From: JAPPLB01 sp965218555
Lineage (GTDB): Bacteria; Acidobacteriota; Terriglobia; Bryobacterales; UBA6623
Reading direction: 5' to 3'
Length of the DNA stretch: 64,000 bases
Assembly: GCA_965218555.1 (NCBI GenBank)
Contig: OZ244625.1
Span: 2,232,001-2,296,000 of the forward strand
In this document: positions 52,692 to 60,412 of the stretch, one piece after another
Layout of the letters: every line of letters starts with the position of its first letter
How positions within the stretch are numbered: the stretch's first letter is position 1
Translations under genes and position numbers: made by a program
Notes under the pieces: generated by a model
Seen by the model: the letters and a program-made list of their open reading frames with translations, nothing else
Told to the model about the DNA's origin: nothing
Database searches by the model: none

Positions 52692-54485
52692 ATGTACCAG
52701 ACCGGCGATACCCTTGAGGAAACCCTCCACCAGATTTACAAGTGCGACCTCGTGCTTCCTGCGATTCAGAGGGAGTTCGTCTGGCGTCCCGAGCAGATCT
52801 GCCGACTCTTCGACAGCCTGATGCAGGGGTTTCCGTTTGGAACATTCCTCTATTGGAAGGTGGCTCCAGAGAACAGCGACAAGTTCAATTTCTACGGTTT
52901 CGTGCTTGATTATCACGAGCGATATAACCGACATTGCCCGCCGCTTCCGCCGATGCCAAATACGGCACTGACCGCAGTGCTCGACGGACAGCAACGCCTA
53001 ACCGCCCTCAATGTCGGCCTGCGTGGGAGCATGACCTGGAAACTGCCCCGTCTCTGGTCGAACAACCCAGAGGCCTTCCCGAAACGACACCTATATCTTG
53101 ACCTTCTGTGGAATGCCGGGGAGGACGAGGACGAGGGAACGGGGTATCGCTTCAGCTTTCGGCGCGAGAACGAACCCAGCCAAAGTAAGGACCCAGCCGA
53201 GAACAGGTCCGAATGCTGGTTCCGAGTGAGTGAAGTGCTGTCAATGGACAGCGGGCCGGCAATGGTTCGCTGGCTGAATAAGCGCCTTGACCAGCGGTTC
53301 GTAGACCATGCCTTCGAAACGCTCGACCGGCTTCACAGTGTGGTCCGCAAAGACCACTTGGTGGCGTATTACGAGGAGAAGCGACAGACCTTGGACGATG
53401 TGGTCCAGATCTTCATTCGCATGAACGATGGCGGCACGCCCCTCTCTCACTCTGACCTACTCCTGTCAATCGCCGTGGCGCAATGGACCACGCACGATGC
53501 TCGCGAGGAGATTCACGAACTCGTAGACGCGCTCAACCGAATCGGATTGGGGTTCTCCTTCTCCAAGGACTTCGTTCTGAAGGCTGGCCTGATGCTAAGC
53601 GACATCGGGAGCGTAGGCTTCAAGGTGGACAACTTCAACCGGGACAACATGGCGATTCTCGAGAAACAATGGGTGTCGATCAAGTCGGCACTCACGTTGA
53701 CGGTCCAGATGGTCGCGGACTTCGGTTTCAACCGGGCAACGCTTACCGCCCACAATGCAATTCTCCCCATCGCCTATTACCTGTCCAGGAGCGAGTGTAC
53801 GGAATCATTCCTAAGCTCCAGCCAGCATGAAAACGACCGGCAGAGAATTCGCGGGTGGCTGATCCGCAGTCTGCTGAAGACCGGTGTCTGGGGGAGCGGC
53901 CTCGATACGTTGCTCACAGCGCTGAGGAAGGTGATTCGCGAAGACGGGGCCCAAGGGTTCCCCGCTGCCCGGCTCGGTGAGGAGATGGCGCGACGGGGTC
54001 GGGAACTCGTCTTCAACGATCAGGAGGTCGAAGAACTGGCGGATACCGAGTATGGCAGTCCCGGAGTCTTTGCGGTTCTGTCGCTGATCTTCCCCTTCGT
54101 AGATCCGGGGAAGTTGTTCCACGTGGACCACATCTTCCCCAGCGCGAAATTCAGTAAGCGCAAGCTGCGCGACGCAGACGTCTCGGAGGAGAAGATCGAG
54201 GAATTCCGCGACCGAGCGAACCGGCTCGGCAACCTGCAGCTCTTACCGGGCCGGGTGAACACCGAGAAGGGTGCGACCATGCCGGTCGAATGGTTGGCTA
54301 GTAAGTATCCTGACGAAGGCCCACGGAGGCGGTTTCAAGACGATAACTTGCTGGGCTCTGTGCCCGAAGAAATGACGGGGTTCGGAGAGTTCTACGGCGC
54401 GAGAAGGCAGCGCCTTGTGGAGCGAATTACTAAGCTGCTCGGGAATGAGGGTTCCGGCGGAACGAGATTAGGCCAGACGAAGTAG
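52692..54485 (+). CDS. GmrSD-like protein, DUF262 plus DUF1524 (HNH)
   Basis: The 597-residue protein is a full-length single-chain GmrS/GmrD-type protein, a type IV restriction family that cuts modified phage DNA with NTP hydrolysis. The N-terminal DUF262 domain has LVLPAIQREFVWRPEQICRL, FPFGTFLYWKV and the DGQQRLT nucleotide-binding motif near residue 98, then FIRMNDGGTPLSHSDLLLS. The C-terminal DUF1524 has HVDHIFPSAKFSKRKL, an HNH-like metal motif, then RANRLGNLQLLPGRVNTEKG. All key motifs are intact, so it is probably active. It is preceded by a leader that is duplicated at 50.1 kb. Confidence 0.9.
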   Translation: MYQTGDTLEETLHQIYKCDLVLPAIQREFVWRPEQICRLFDSLMQGFPFGTFLYWKVAPENSDKFNFYGFVLDYHERYNRHCPPLPPMPNTALTAVLDGQQRLTALNVGLRGSMTWKLPRLWSNNPEAFPKRHLYLDLLWNAGEDEDEGTGYRFSFRRENEPSQSKDPAENRSECWFRVSEVLSMDSGPAMVRWLNKRLDQRFVDHAFETLDRLHSVVRKDHLVAYYEEKRQTLDDVVQIFIRMNDGGTPLSHSDLLLSIAVAQWTTHDAREEIHELVDALNRIGLGFSFSKDFVLKAGLMLSDIGSVGFKVDNFNRDNMAILEKQWVSIKSALTLTVQMVADFGFNRATLTAHNAILPIAYYLSRSECTESFLSSSQHENDRQRIRGWLIRSLLKTGVWGSGLDTLLTALRKVIREDGAQGFPAARLGEEMARRGRELVFNDQEVEELADTEYGSPGVFAVLSLIFPFVDPGKLFHVDHIFPSAKFSKRKLRDADVSEEKIEEFRDRANRLGNLQLLPGRVNTEKGATMPVEWLASKYPDEGPRRRFQDDNLLGSVPEEMTGFGEFYGARRQRLVERITKLLGNEGSGGTRLGQTK

Positions 54486-55336
54486 ACAGCACGAATCGCG
54501 AATCCGGAAGCTGACCGATGACGATCAGGAGTCTGGCACGAAACCACAGCCGTCGCCCAGGGCCTCCCGGCCTTCTTGCAAGGAAGAATGCCTGTGCCGC
54601 CATGTCGCCGCTGGGTCTACGGGCAATCATGGATCGCAGCCGCGAACGGCTTCCGTCGGATTCCCACTCCTGACCTCGGCGGCTCCGGTATGGGTGACTC
54701 CCTGCTTGGTGGCTGCGGGCGTTCTTCTTGTCCATTCGCAATCCGAGTTCATCGCCCATCGGCTCGCGTGCTGGCGCGTCCGGCTGTAGGCAGTGGGTTT
54801 CATGCTCCGCCGTTCAGGCTGCAAGGCAGGTGCCGGCCGAGGCTGCGATCTGCGGCCCGGACTCAAGAAGTCCAGCGCGGTCTCGCCTGCGAGAGCGGGC
54901 AGTTGTTCATATTCCGAAGTGGTATTTCAAGAGGTAACGAAATCCTCGAATTCTATATAAATCTTGTTTTATCAACCACTTATAGGGAATCATTGGAGGC
55001 GCGGGTGGCGGCCGCACGCGGGACTCGATGATTTGTCATCGAGGACCGCAATGGTGAGGCGGCGTGCCGCCGATTCCCCTGCCTGGTCTGGCGAGCAGAA
55101 GAATCCGGCTCAGGATCTTTTTGCTCTTGACGCAATTTGCGCTCAAGCGCGGTAGCCCGAGCGCACGAAAACTGTTACCGGACCCTGCGGTGAGGGGCGA
55201 TGAACGCTGCCAGGGGAGCTGCCGAGACAGCCCTGCCACGACCGCAACTGCGGAGGGCCTCGGAGGCTGAGGATCGATGGGATATAGTGGCTCGGAGCAC
55301 TGGCGCATCGATTGCCAGGGTGAAAGGAGACGAACG
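54486..55336. other. Gene-free stretch with an AT-rich patch and a repeat
   Basis: About 850 bp with no supportable gene. A short AT-rich patch near 54940-54990 (CTATATAAATC, TTGTTTTATC) contrasts with the GC-rich surroundings and may be a promoter region or an old junction. A 74-nt repeat shared with 61.86 kb lies at 55093-55166. The lipoprotein gene follows. Confidence 0.4.
55093..55166. repeat. 74-nt dispersed repeat, copy 1
   Basis: Aligns without gaps to 61856-61929; I count 61 of 74 identical positions by hand. It contains a hairpin (TGCGCTC and GAGCGCA). On the plus strand both copies translate to a similar peptide (EQKNPAQDLFALDAICAQAR here), with differences concentrated at third codon positions, so it may be a fragment of a former protein. 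No start codon or SD is evident. Confidence 0.55.
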
Positions 55337-55813
55337 ATGAAACCGGCGACAAACGTACTGCAGAGAGCGAACGCAATCCTGCTGCTGACGATGCTGGCGG
55401 CAGTCATGCCGAGCTGTCAGAGCGAAGAATAACGCAAAGACGAAGCGATACGCGAAGAGCTGCGAGTGGCGATCGGAGTGATCGAGAAAGCACAGCAAGA
55501 CCACCTGGCTGTACAGAGAGAGTATGTCAAACTCCACGAAAAGCTGAAGATCAAGAGAATGATCCTGGAAACAAAGACACCCGCACAGAGAGAGAGGGAG
55601 AAGATCGAAAAAGCTGAGCAATTCTACAGCAGCGGATGGCAAGGAGAGATACGCGAGAAAATCCACGAAGCAAGCGGCGAAGACCTGTTGCGAGTCGCCC
55701 ATGAGCTGAGGGGGATTGGAGAGAAAGCGGACATTGGGAAGACACTGACGGAGTACGCAATCAAAGGGCTACGAGCGAGGCAAAAGATCCCCGTGAAGGA
55801 CCGGATGCCCTGA
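55337..55813 (+). pseudogene. Lipoprotein-like coiled-coil gene with one in-frame TAA
   Basis: With the SD AAAGGAGA 6 nt upstream, the ATG opens a lipoprotein signal (NAILLLTMLAAVMPSC, lipobox MPSC). At codon 32 (55430-55432) a TAA interrupts the frame. The frame then continues for 126 codons as a charged helical protein: EAIREELRVAIGVIEKAQQD, KLKIKRMILETKTPAQRERE, IREKIHEASGEDLLRVAHEL. A single change, CAA to TAA, would explain it. As read, only a 31-residue prelipoprotein can be made, unless the stop is bypassed. Confidence 0.65.
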
Positions 55814-55852
55814 TCCGGATTCGGCAGAATCCGGAAGGGCGGCGTTCGGCAA

Positions 55853-56314
55853 TCAGCCGAACAGCCGCCGAAGGGTTGTGCGGAGGGCAGCGAACGCGCG
55901 GGGAACTACAGCGCGGGGACGGTCCATGGACTCAAACACACGCACGACGGAAGAGCAGGCGGAGACGTGAGCGTTCATAGCGGAGACGCAGGCGGAGCAA
56001 ATCTCGTAGTAGGCAGGGCTGTGGTCGTAGGCTGTGTAGAAGGGAGCGGAGTCGATGATGGACGCGCACAGCTCGCAACGCAGGGAATAGGGGCCGGTGA
56101 CGACGGGAGCGGCGCAATTCTTCCGGAAGCGGGTCCAGGTATGGTAGAGAACCTGATCGAGCTCGTGATAACGGCGTAGCAGAAGGGTGATTTCCGAACG
56201 GAGAGGGTCGAAAGACCAGTCGTGAGCGAGAACGCGGTCGAGCGCGTTCACAACGGGCTCATTGGTGGCGCCGGCGTCAAGGAGAAGCTGAGCTTCGCGA
56301 CGTGTCAGTTTCAT
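55853..56314 (-). CDS. CxxC protein, tandem paralogue 2
   Basis: About 153 residues from the ATG at 56314, chosen because it aligns with the start of the upstream paralogue (MKLTRREAQLLLDAGAT against MKLIKREARFLLHHGAT). Common segments are RVLAHDWSFDPLRSEITLLL and QVLYHTWTRF, then two cysteine pairs, RCELCASI and EICSACVSAM, which should hold one metal ion. No membrane segment. Function unknown. It follows its paralogue by 44 bp, so a tandem duplication is likely. Confidence 0.6.
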   Translation of the reverse strand: MKLTRREAQLLLDAGATNEPVVNALDRVLAHDWSFDPLRSEITLLLRRYHELDQVLYHTWTRFRKNCAAPVVTGPYSLRCELCASIIDSAPFYTAYDHSPAYYEICSACVSAMNAHVSACSSVVRVFESMDRPRAVVPRAFAALRTTLRRLFG

Positions 56315-56358
56315 GGCAAGCGAGTGGGGAAGTGCGGCCGCGGCGAAAGCCGCGTCCT

Positions 56359-56934
56359 TCAGAAGTGGGGCAAGGCGAGCAGCGCGGCGAGAAACATGGC
56401 GATCGCTCCGGAGAAAGCGCCTAGCGACCACCAGAGAAGCCGTAAACGTTCAAGCGGCATGGGAAAGCAGAAGCGAGCGGAAAAGAAGCGCCGCAAGAAG
56501 CGCAGACAGCGAAGAGCAACTTCCGCAGCGGGCGAAATACGGAGGCGGGAAAGCAGGACGTAGGAAGCATTGGAGAAGGATGAAGGGTTGCCGTGAATCG
56601 CGGCATGGCAATCGCGGCAGATTTGCCAGCGAAACGTACCGCCGTTGCGGGCGGTGTAGTAGGGAGCGCGGGTGATCGAAGTAGCACAGAGAACGCAGGG
56701 CTGATAGTACCTTTCACTCAGGTCGGGATCAATTTCGATCCGCGCGAAGTCCCAAAATCCGCCGTAAAGAACCTGTTTCTGTTCATGGAAGTGGCGCAGC
56801 AGGAAGGTCAGGTTCGAACCACGAGGATCGAAGGACCAGTCGTGATCGAGAACGCGCTGAAACGCATCCTCAAAAGGTGGACCGGTGGCGCCGTGGTGAA
56901 GCAGGAAACGGGCTTCTCTCTTGATCAGTTTCAT
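56359..56934 (-). CDS. CxxC protein with C-terminal membrane segments, tandem paralogue 1
   Basis: About 191 residues from the ATG at 56934. The N-terminal 120 residues are the same domain as in the following gene: FQRVLDHDWSFDPRGSNLTF, then CVLCATS and QICRDCHAA with two CxxC pairs. The C-terminus adds about 60 residues with hydrophobic helices (LRLLWWSLGAFSGAIAMFLAALLAL), absent from the shorter paralogue, so this copy is probably membrane-anchored. It lies downstream of the ParA/RHH operon on the same strand. Function unknown. Confidence 0.6.
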   Translation of the reverse strand: MKLIKREARFLLHHGATGPPFEDAFQRVLDHDWSFDPRGSNLTFLLRHFHEQKQVLYGGFWDFARIEIDPDLSERYYQPCVLCATSITRAPYYTARNGGTFRWQICRDCHAAIHGNPSSFSNASYVLLSRLRISPAAEVALRCLRFLRRFFSARFCFPMPLERLRLLWWSLGAFSGAIAMFLAALLALPHF

Positions 56935-57027
56935 GGCGAGCGCAATGAGAACGAGCGTAGGCGAGAAGCGGCGTGCTGGCAAGAGGAACGGGCGAAACCG
57001 GAACGCGGGGAACACCGAAGGGAACGG

Positions 57028-57201
57028 TCAGAAGGACATGCCGAAAAAGGCGAGGCCGAAGGCGACCAGCAAGGTGAGAACAGCGAGAAACCAAAGCTGG
57101 AAACGGTTGGGGTGGCTGAAGGTTAAGGCTGCGATGAAGAGCAGCCAGACGAGGGCGGGAAGGCAGACCCAGCGAAGGAACCAGCGCCGCGATTCGGTCA
57201 C
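57028..57201 (-). CDS. 57-residue membrane protein coupled to the RHH gene
   Basis: The GTG start overlaps the TGA of the RHH gene (GTGA). The product (VTESRRWFLRWVCLPALVWL and on) has two predicted membrane helices, VCLPALVWLLFIAALTF and FLAVLTLLVAFGLAFFGM, with a short loop. Translational coupling with a partition operon is the main support. The role is unknown. Confidence 0.55.
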   Translation of the reverse strand: MTESRRWFLRWVCLPALVWLLFIAALTFSHPNRFQLWFLAVLTLLVAFGLAFFGMSF

Positions 57202-57443
57202 AGTACGGACAATCCCCGTTTCTCGAACATGAGCCGAAGGGCTTCGGTGAGCAGCTCCTGGACGGTGGTTTCTTCCTCCGACGCCAGCATCCGCAAGCGC
57301 TTGGCGACTTCCGGATCGAAGTAACCTCCGATATGTCTGCGTTTGGTCTTGCGCTGGGGTGGAGGGGTAACGGGGGAGTGCGGATCGGAAGGCGGAGGGG
57401 GAGACGAAGATTTGAAGGCGGCAGCGAAACCGGTTTTGGTCAT
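57198..57443 (-). CDS. Ribbon-helix-helix partition partner, second par system
   Basis: This 81-residue protein has a proline/serine-rich flexible N-terminus and a ribbon-helix-helix domain near residues 35-75: RRHIGGYFDPEVAKRLRMLA, then TTVQELLTEALRLMFEKRG. Its ATG overlaps the stop of parA (ATGA), and a membrane protein gene overlaps its own stop, so all three are translated as a unit. It should bind the phased repeats upstream of parA. Confidence 0.75.
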   Translation of the reverse strand: MTKTGFAAAFKSSSPPPPSDPHSPVTPPPQRKTKRRHIGGYFDPEVAKRLRMLASEEETTVQELLTEALRLMFEKRGLSVL

Positions 57444-58093
57444 GTCAGGGGATTTCCGTTGTTTGAAGTCTTGAAGTCCTGCAGGCGTGCAAGAACGAAG
57501 GTGTGCAGCATTTGAATCTCGCGGGCGGCCTTGCCGTTGGGTTCGAACTCCTGGGCGGCCTGGCCGGCGACAAGAGCCCGGGCGAACGCGATGCGGCGGC
57601 CGAGGCGGACCGGGCAGGTTTCAACCTGATGGGCGATGAGCGCGGCTTCGGCTTCATGCGCATCCTGGCCGGTGGCGGCGGTCGCGTTGAGAACGACCAG
57701 AACGGGCGTAGCGGTGGTTCGAAGGAAGTTGAGCGTGTTGTTGATGGCCTCCAGATCGAGGATCGCCGGCCGGCAGGGGATCAGGACCAGATCGGCCGTT
57801 CGCGCCGCCTCCAGGGCGGCGCTGTCGGAATGCGAAGCGGTATCGACGTAGAGCATTTCGCCGCCGATCTCGCGCACTCTCTCGATCTCCTGACGCAAGC
57901 GGCTCGCATGAGCCGAGAGCACGACGGGCAACTCTGCTGCGCGGCGGTCCGACCAATTGGCGGCGGAAGCCTGCGGGTCAAGGTCGATGATGGCGGTGTT
58001 CTGTCCGGAAGAGGCCGAAGCGACGGCCAAGTGCAAGGCCAGGGTGGTTTTCCCGGAGCCGCCTTTCTGGCTGACGATGGCGATGGTTTTCAT
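57440..58093 (-). CDS. parA: ParA-family partition ATPase, second system
   Basis: About 217 residues from the ATG at 58093. The deviant Walker A QKGGSGKTTLALHLAVASAS, DLDPQASAANWSDRR and MLYVDTASHSD are all present. It is a small type Ib ParA without an HTH domain. It resembles the ParA at 37.8 kb in architecture but not closely in sequence. The upstream 70 bp carry regularly spaced CTGCA repeats, the likely partition site. The presence of two partition systems in one island suggests at least two ancestral plasmids or elements. Confidence 0.92.
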   Translation of the reverse strand: MKTIAIVSQKGGSGKTTLALHLAVASASSGQNTAIIDLDPQASAANWSDRRAAELPVVLSAHASRLRQEIERVREIGGEMLYVDTASHSDSAALEAARTADLVLIPCRPAILDLEAINNTLNFLRTTATPVLVVLNATAATGQDAHEAEAALIAHQVETCPVRLGRRIAFARALVAGQAAQEFEPNGKAAREIQMLHTFVLARLQDFKTSNNGNPLT

Positions 58094-58100
58094 AGGGGTA

Positions 58101-58165
58101 GTCTGCAAAACATCAAGTCTGCAATCCTGCAAGACTGCATACCTTCAATTCTGCATGGATGCAGG
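58101..58165. promoter_or_regulatory. Phased CTGCA repeats upstream of the second parA
   Basis: Five copies of the 7-mer NNCTGCA (GTCTGCA, GTCTGCA, TCCTGCA, GACTGCA, TTCTGCA) start at 58101, 58117, 58125, 58133 and 58149, with spacings of 16, 8, 8 and 16 bp, that is exact multiples of 8. The last is followed by a perfect inverted repeat CTGCATGGATGCAG. Regular short repeats next to parA are the usual binding array for RHH partition proteins. Confidence 0.7.
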
Positions 58166-58576
58166 ATTTATACAAGCCGGACCACGCTCGCACGCGCCTA
58201 GCGCGTCAGAGAAAAAGCGAGCTGCAAGCACGTTTCGTGGGCCTCGGGTGAGGCGGATCCGCGCGCCGGCGCCGGCGACCAGCGCATGATCCGGCTGCGA
58301 AGGGAGGGTGCTGAGGTCCACTTCGAAGCGGAACGCCGCGTCAGCGGCCTCCAGTGAGGGCTTTTTTCCTTAATCATGCCCTCGAAGGGCCGAACCGGGC
58401 CGAAACCGACCTGCGCCTGAGCGCCTGCTGGCGCGACCGAAAGGACAACCCCATTGAAAGAACTCGGCACGGCACGGCGGCCGTGACGAAACAGGAACCG
58501 TAGCGCGACAAAAAGCGAACAGCGACGAAGGAGCTAACCTGACGCAATCCGACCTTCCGACGGGCCGTATGGGAAG
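58166..58576. other. Gene-free stretch upstream of the DUF6166 gene
   Basis: About 410 bp without a gene. It contains a small inverted repeat (ACGCGC CTA GCGCGT, 58192-58206) and, near 58343-58367, a hairpin of GCCTC and GAGGGC followed by six T on the plus strand, which could be a terminator. No plus-strand gene ends here that it would serve. Confidence 0.35.
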
Positions 58577-58597
58577 ATGAATCAGGGGGTGAACCCG

Positions 58598-58903
58598 ATG
58601 AAGTTCGAAGATGTCGTCTGCCGACGCGAAGCCGGCAGCGCGGTGGTGGAAGGTGTGCAACAGGAATGGGCCTGGCACAATTCTGTGGGTTTCGAGTGGG
58701 GCAACGGCGGCAGCGGTCCGGCATACCTGGCGCTCAACATCCTGCTGGAGGCAACCGGCGACCGTGACTTCGCGGCCAGGCATCATCAGGATTTCAAGTG
58801 GTGCTACGTGGCGAAACTGCCGTTCGACGGCGGGGTGATACCGGCAGCGGAGATTCGGGAATGGGTAGCGGAGCGAACGAGCGGCCTGGCGCTGGTTCAG
58901 TGA
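58598..58903 (+). CDS. DUF6166 family protein
   Basis: About 101 residues. The ATG at 58598 is preceded by AGGGGGTG and fits better than an in-frame ATG 21 bp upstream. The conserved core is WGNGGSGPAYLALNILLEAT, with HHQDFKWCYVAKLPFDGG and an IREWV end, the pattern of DUF6166 proteins, which are small, soluble and common on plasmids. Function unknown. It converges with the leader-controlled array. Confidence 0.6.
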   Translation: MKFEDVVCRREAGSAVVEGVQQEWAWHNSVGFEWGNGGSGPAYLALNILLEATGDRDFAARHHQDFKWCYVAKLPFDGGVIPAAEIREWVAERTSGLALVQ

Positions 58904-58904
58904 A

Positions 58905-58975
58905 CCGATCGGCGGCGATCCCCCAGCGGTGCTTTCTGGCGTAGTCCGCTTCGCAGTTGGGGCACAGATAGCGGG
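58905..58975 (-). pseudogene. Start-less zinc-ribbon fragment behind leader copy 2
   Basis: Directly after leader copy 2 the sequence translates as RYLCPNCEADYARKHRWGIA, a CxxC-type segment, but the SD and start codon that follow every other full leader are missing. This is best explained by a deletion between the leader and the inside of a gene. Confidence 0.4.
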
Positions 58976-58978
58976 TCA

Positions 58979-59027
58979 GGGTTTGGAGCTTTCCGCTCAC
59001 CCGTACCTGGCGGAAAGCGGAGAACCC
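58979..59027 (-). promoter_or_regulatory. 49-nt leader stem-loop, copy 2
   Basis: A full copy with the same 9-bp stem and GGGTT/AACCC outer pairing. The loop reads CAGGTACGGGTGA on the minus strand. It starts 26 nt after the stop of the gene at 59054 and leads into a truncated gene without SD, so this copy is probably orphaned. Confidence 0.75.
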
Positions 59028-59053
59028 GCTACCGCGGGCTGGCAGCGGCAGCA

Positions 59054-59692
59054 TCATGCTACTGCCGCTGCTTCGGGTTCCTCGAACGGAAGCGAGCGGG
59101 GATCGGTGAGAGCCTCGTTCGCGTTGGCGGGATCGTAGCCGAGGATCTCCGAAGGGCTCCAGGGGCAATGGAAGGGAAGCCGGCTGTTCCAATTGCCCGC
59201 CAGGCGCTCGGCCTTCAGTATGTGGTGGCGGTGATCCAGGGGGAGGTAATGGCCGGAATGCAGGTACATCGACGCGTACATGCGGCCGACGTGCCAGGCG
59301 AAGCTGAGGATGGCGGGGAGAAACTCCTTCATCGAAGGATTGCTGCGGAGAAGCTGCGAGATTTGAACGTGGCGAAAGACCAGATCGCGTTTCCATTCGG
59401 TCCGCGCCTCGCTGTCGGCCGCGGAAGCGTTGGCGAGAAGCAACAGCACCTTCACTACGTCGCGGCAATGGCTGCGGCAGAGGAACAGTTGCTCATTGGA
59501 GTAGCGGATGAGCTCGTCGGCGAGTTGGGCAGCGTCGAGTTGGTCGTACTCGCGCCGGCACAGGTGGCCGGCCTGCTTCAAATGCCAGGCGAAGCGGTCC
59601 TCGGAAGCGCTGACGGTCTGCTCTGAGCGGAGCATGGATTGGATCGGTTTGCCGGTATCGAGATTCCACTTGTCGTGCGCCGTGTGATGCAT
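59054..59692 (-). CDS. Leader-controlled protein, 212 residues, paralogue of the gene at 60.4 kb
   Basis: AGGAGG precedes the ATG and a full leader stem-loop ends 25 nt upstream. The product is mainly helical. It shares several blocks with the 216-residue protein at 60413-61063: CRSHCRDVVKVLLLL against GRSYCRESLKALLLL, RSNPSMKEFLPAILSFAW, LAGNWNSRLPFHCPWSPSEI and DPRSLPFEEPE. A WNSRLP-x-x-CPWS motif is therefore conserved. I do not recognise the family; the two genes arose by duplication together with their leader. Confidence 0.65.
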   Translation of the reverse strand: MHHTAHDKWNLDTGKPIQSMLRSEQTVSASEDRFAWHLKQAGHLCRREYDQLDAAQLADELIRYSNEQLFLCRSHCRDVVKVLLLLANASAADSEARTEWKRDLVFRHVQISQLLRSNPSMKEFLPAILSFAWHVGRMYASMYLHSGHYLPLDHRHHILKAERLAGNWNSRLPFHCPWSPSEILGYDPANANEALTDPRSLPFEEPEAAAVA

Positions 59693-59717
59693 GGGGTTGT
59701 GAGCCTCCTGTCGGTCA

Positions 59718-59766
59718 GGGTTGGGAGCTTTCCGCTCACCCGTACCTGGCGGAAAGCGGAGAACCC
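59718..59766 (-). promoter_or_regulatory. 49-nt leader stem-loop, copy 3
   Basis: A full copy upstream of the 212-residue gene. The outer arm reads CCCAACCC at its 3' end instead of CCAAACCC. Followed by TGACCGACAGGAGG, the usual link to the SD. Confidence 0.75.
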
Positions 59767-59790
59767 GACCCTCCGGGACAGCGAAAGCGA

Positions 59791-60300
59791 TTAGAGGCTG
59801 TGGGCGTCGCGCTCGATCGAGCGAAGGTCAGCGACGATGGATTCCAGCGAATCCAGGTGGGATTGAAACTCCTGCCAGCCGTTGAAGCTGCTGTAGTGCG
59901 GCAACGGCAGGAACGTGAGCCGCTCCTCGACCGGACGAGCCGGACGGTGGCCGTAGAACGTCTTGAAGGCCAGCGCCCACTTCCCGAGCCGCATGTAGTC
60001 GAGGGCCTCCAGCTTCCGCTCCGTGTCGGCGGAGAACATGTACGGAAACATGGTCCGGTTGGGAGAGGCGTTGAAGGTTCTGGCGATCAGGCCGCCGGCG
60101 AGACAGATCTCGCAAGGCCCTTCCTCGGTGGCGGTGTGCCACTCCTGGCTGCGCGGCCGGTAGGTGTTGGGATCGAGGCTGCGGGCGTCGAAGATGGTTG
60201 CAACGAGAACATCGGTCATGGACTCGGGGAGCGAGTCGGGTTCCGTCATGGTCAGCGTATCGACGCTGAGAGCTGCGGGACGGGTGAGAGTGGCTGTCAT
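59791..60300 (-). CDS. Leader-controlled protein, 169 residues
   Basis: The ATG at 60300 has AGGAGG 8 nt upstream and a full leader ends 23 nt before it. The product begins MTATLTRPAALSVDTLTMTE and contains GPCEICLAGGLIARTFNASP, with a CxxC pair, then MRLGKWALAFKTFYG. The rest is mixed, with no membrane segment. No known family. It has no paralogue in the window, unlike its two neighbours. Confidence 0.6.
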   Translation of the reverse strand: MTATLTRPAALSVDTLTMTEPDSLPESMTDVLVATIFDARSLDPNTYRPRSQEWHTATEEGPCEICLAGGLIARTFNASPNRTMFPYMFSADTERKLEALDYMRLGKWALAFKTFYGHRPARPVEERLTFLPLPHYSSFNGWQEFQSHLDSLESIVADLRSIERDAHSL

Positions 60301-60323
60301 CGAAGGAATCCTCCTGGGAGTAA

Positions 60324-60372
60324 GGGTTGGGAGCTTTCCGCTCACTGCTGCCAGGCGGAAAGCGGAGAACCC
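60324..60372 (-). promoter_or_regulatory. 49-nt leader stem-loop, copy 4
   Basis: A full copy with the most divergent loop (CTGGCAGCAGTGA on the minus strand) but unchanged stem and outer arms. It lies between the stop of the 216-residue gene (40 nt away) and the SD of the 169-residue gene. Confidence 0.75.
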
Positions 60373-60412
60373 GCTCCAGGCGGAATCGGAACGGCCGCAA
60401 ACGGTGGACCGT

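Noticed and set aside
45836..55432. Stop-codon recoding of TAA in the island
   Set aside because: Only two genes show it, all other genes use TAA as an ordinary stop, and no suppressor tRNA is seen.
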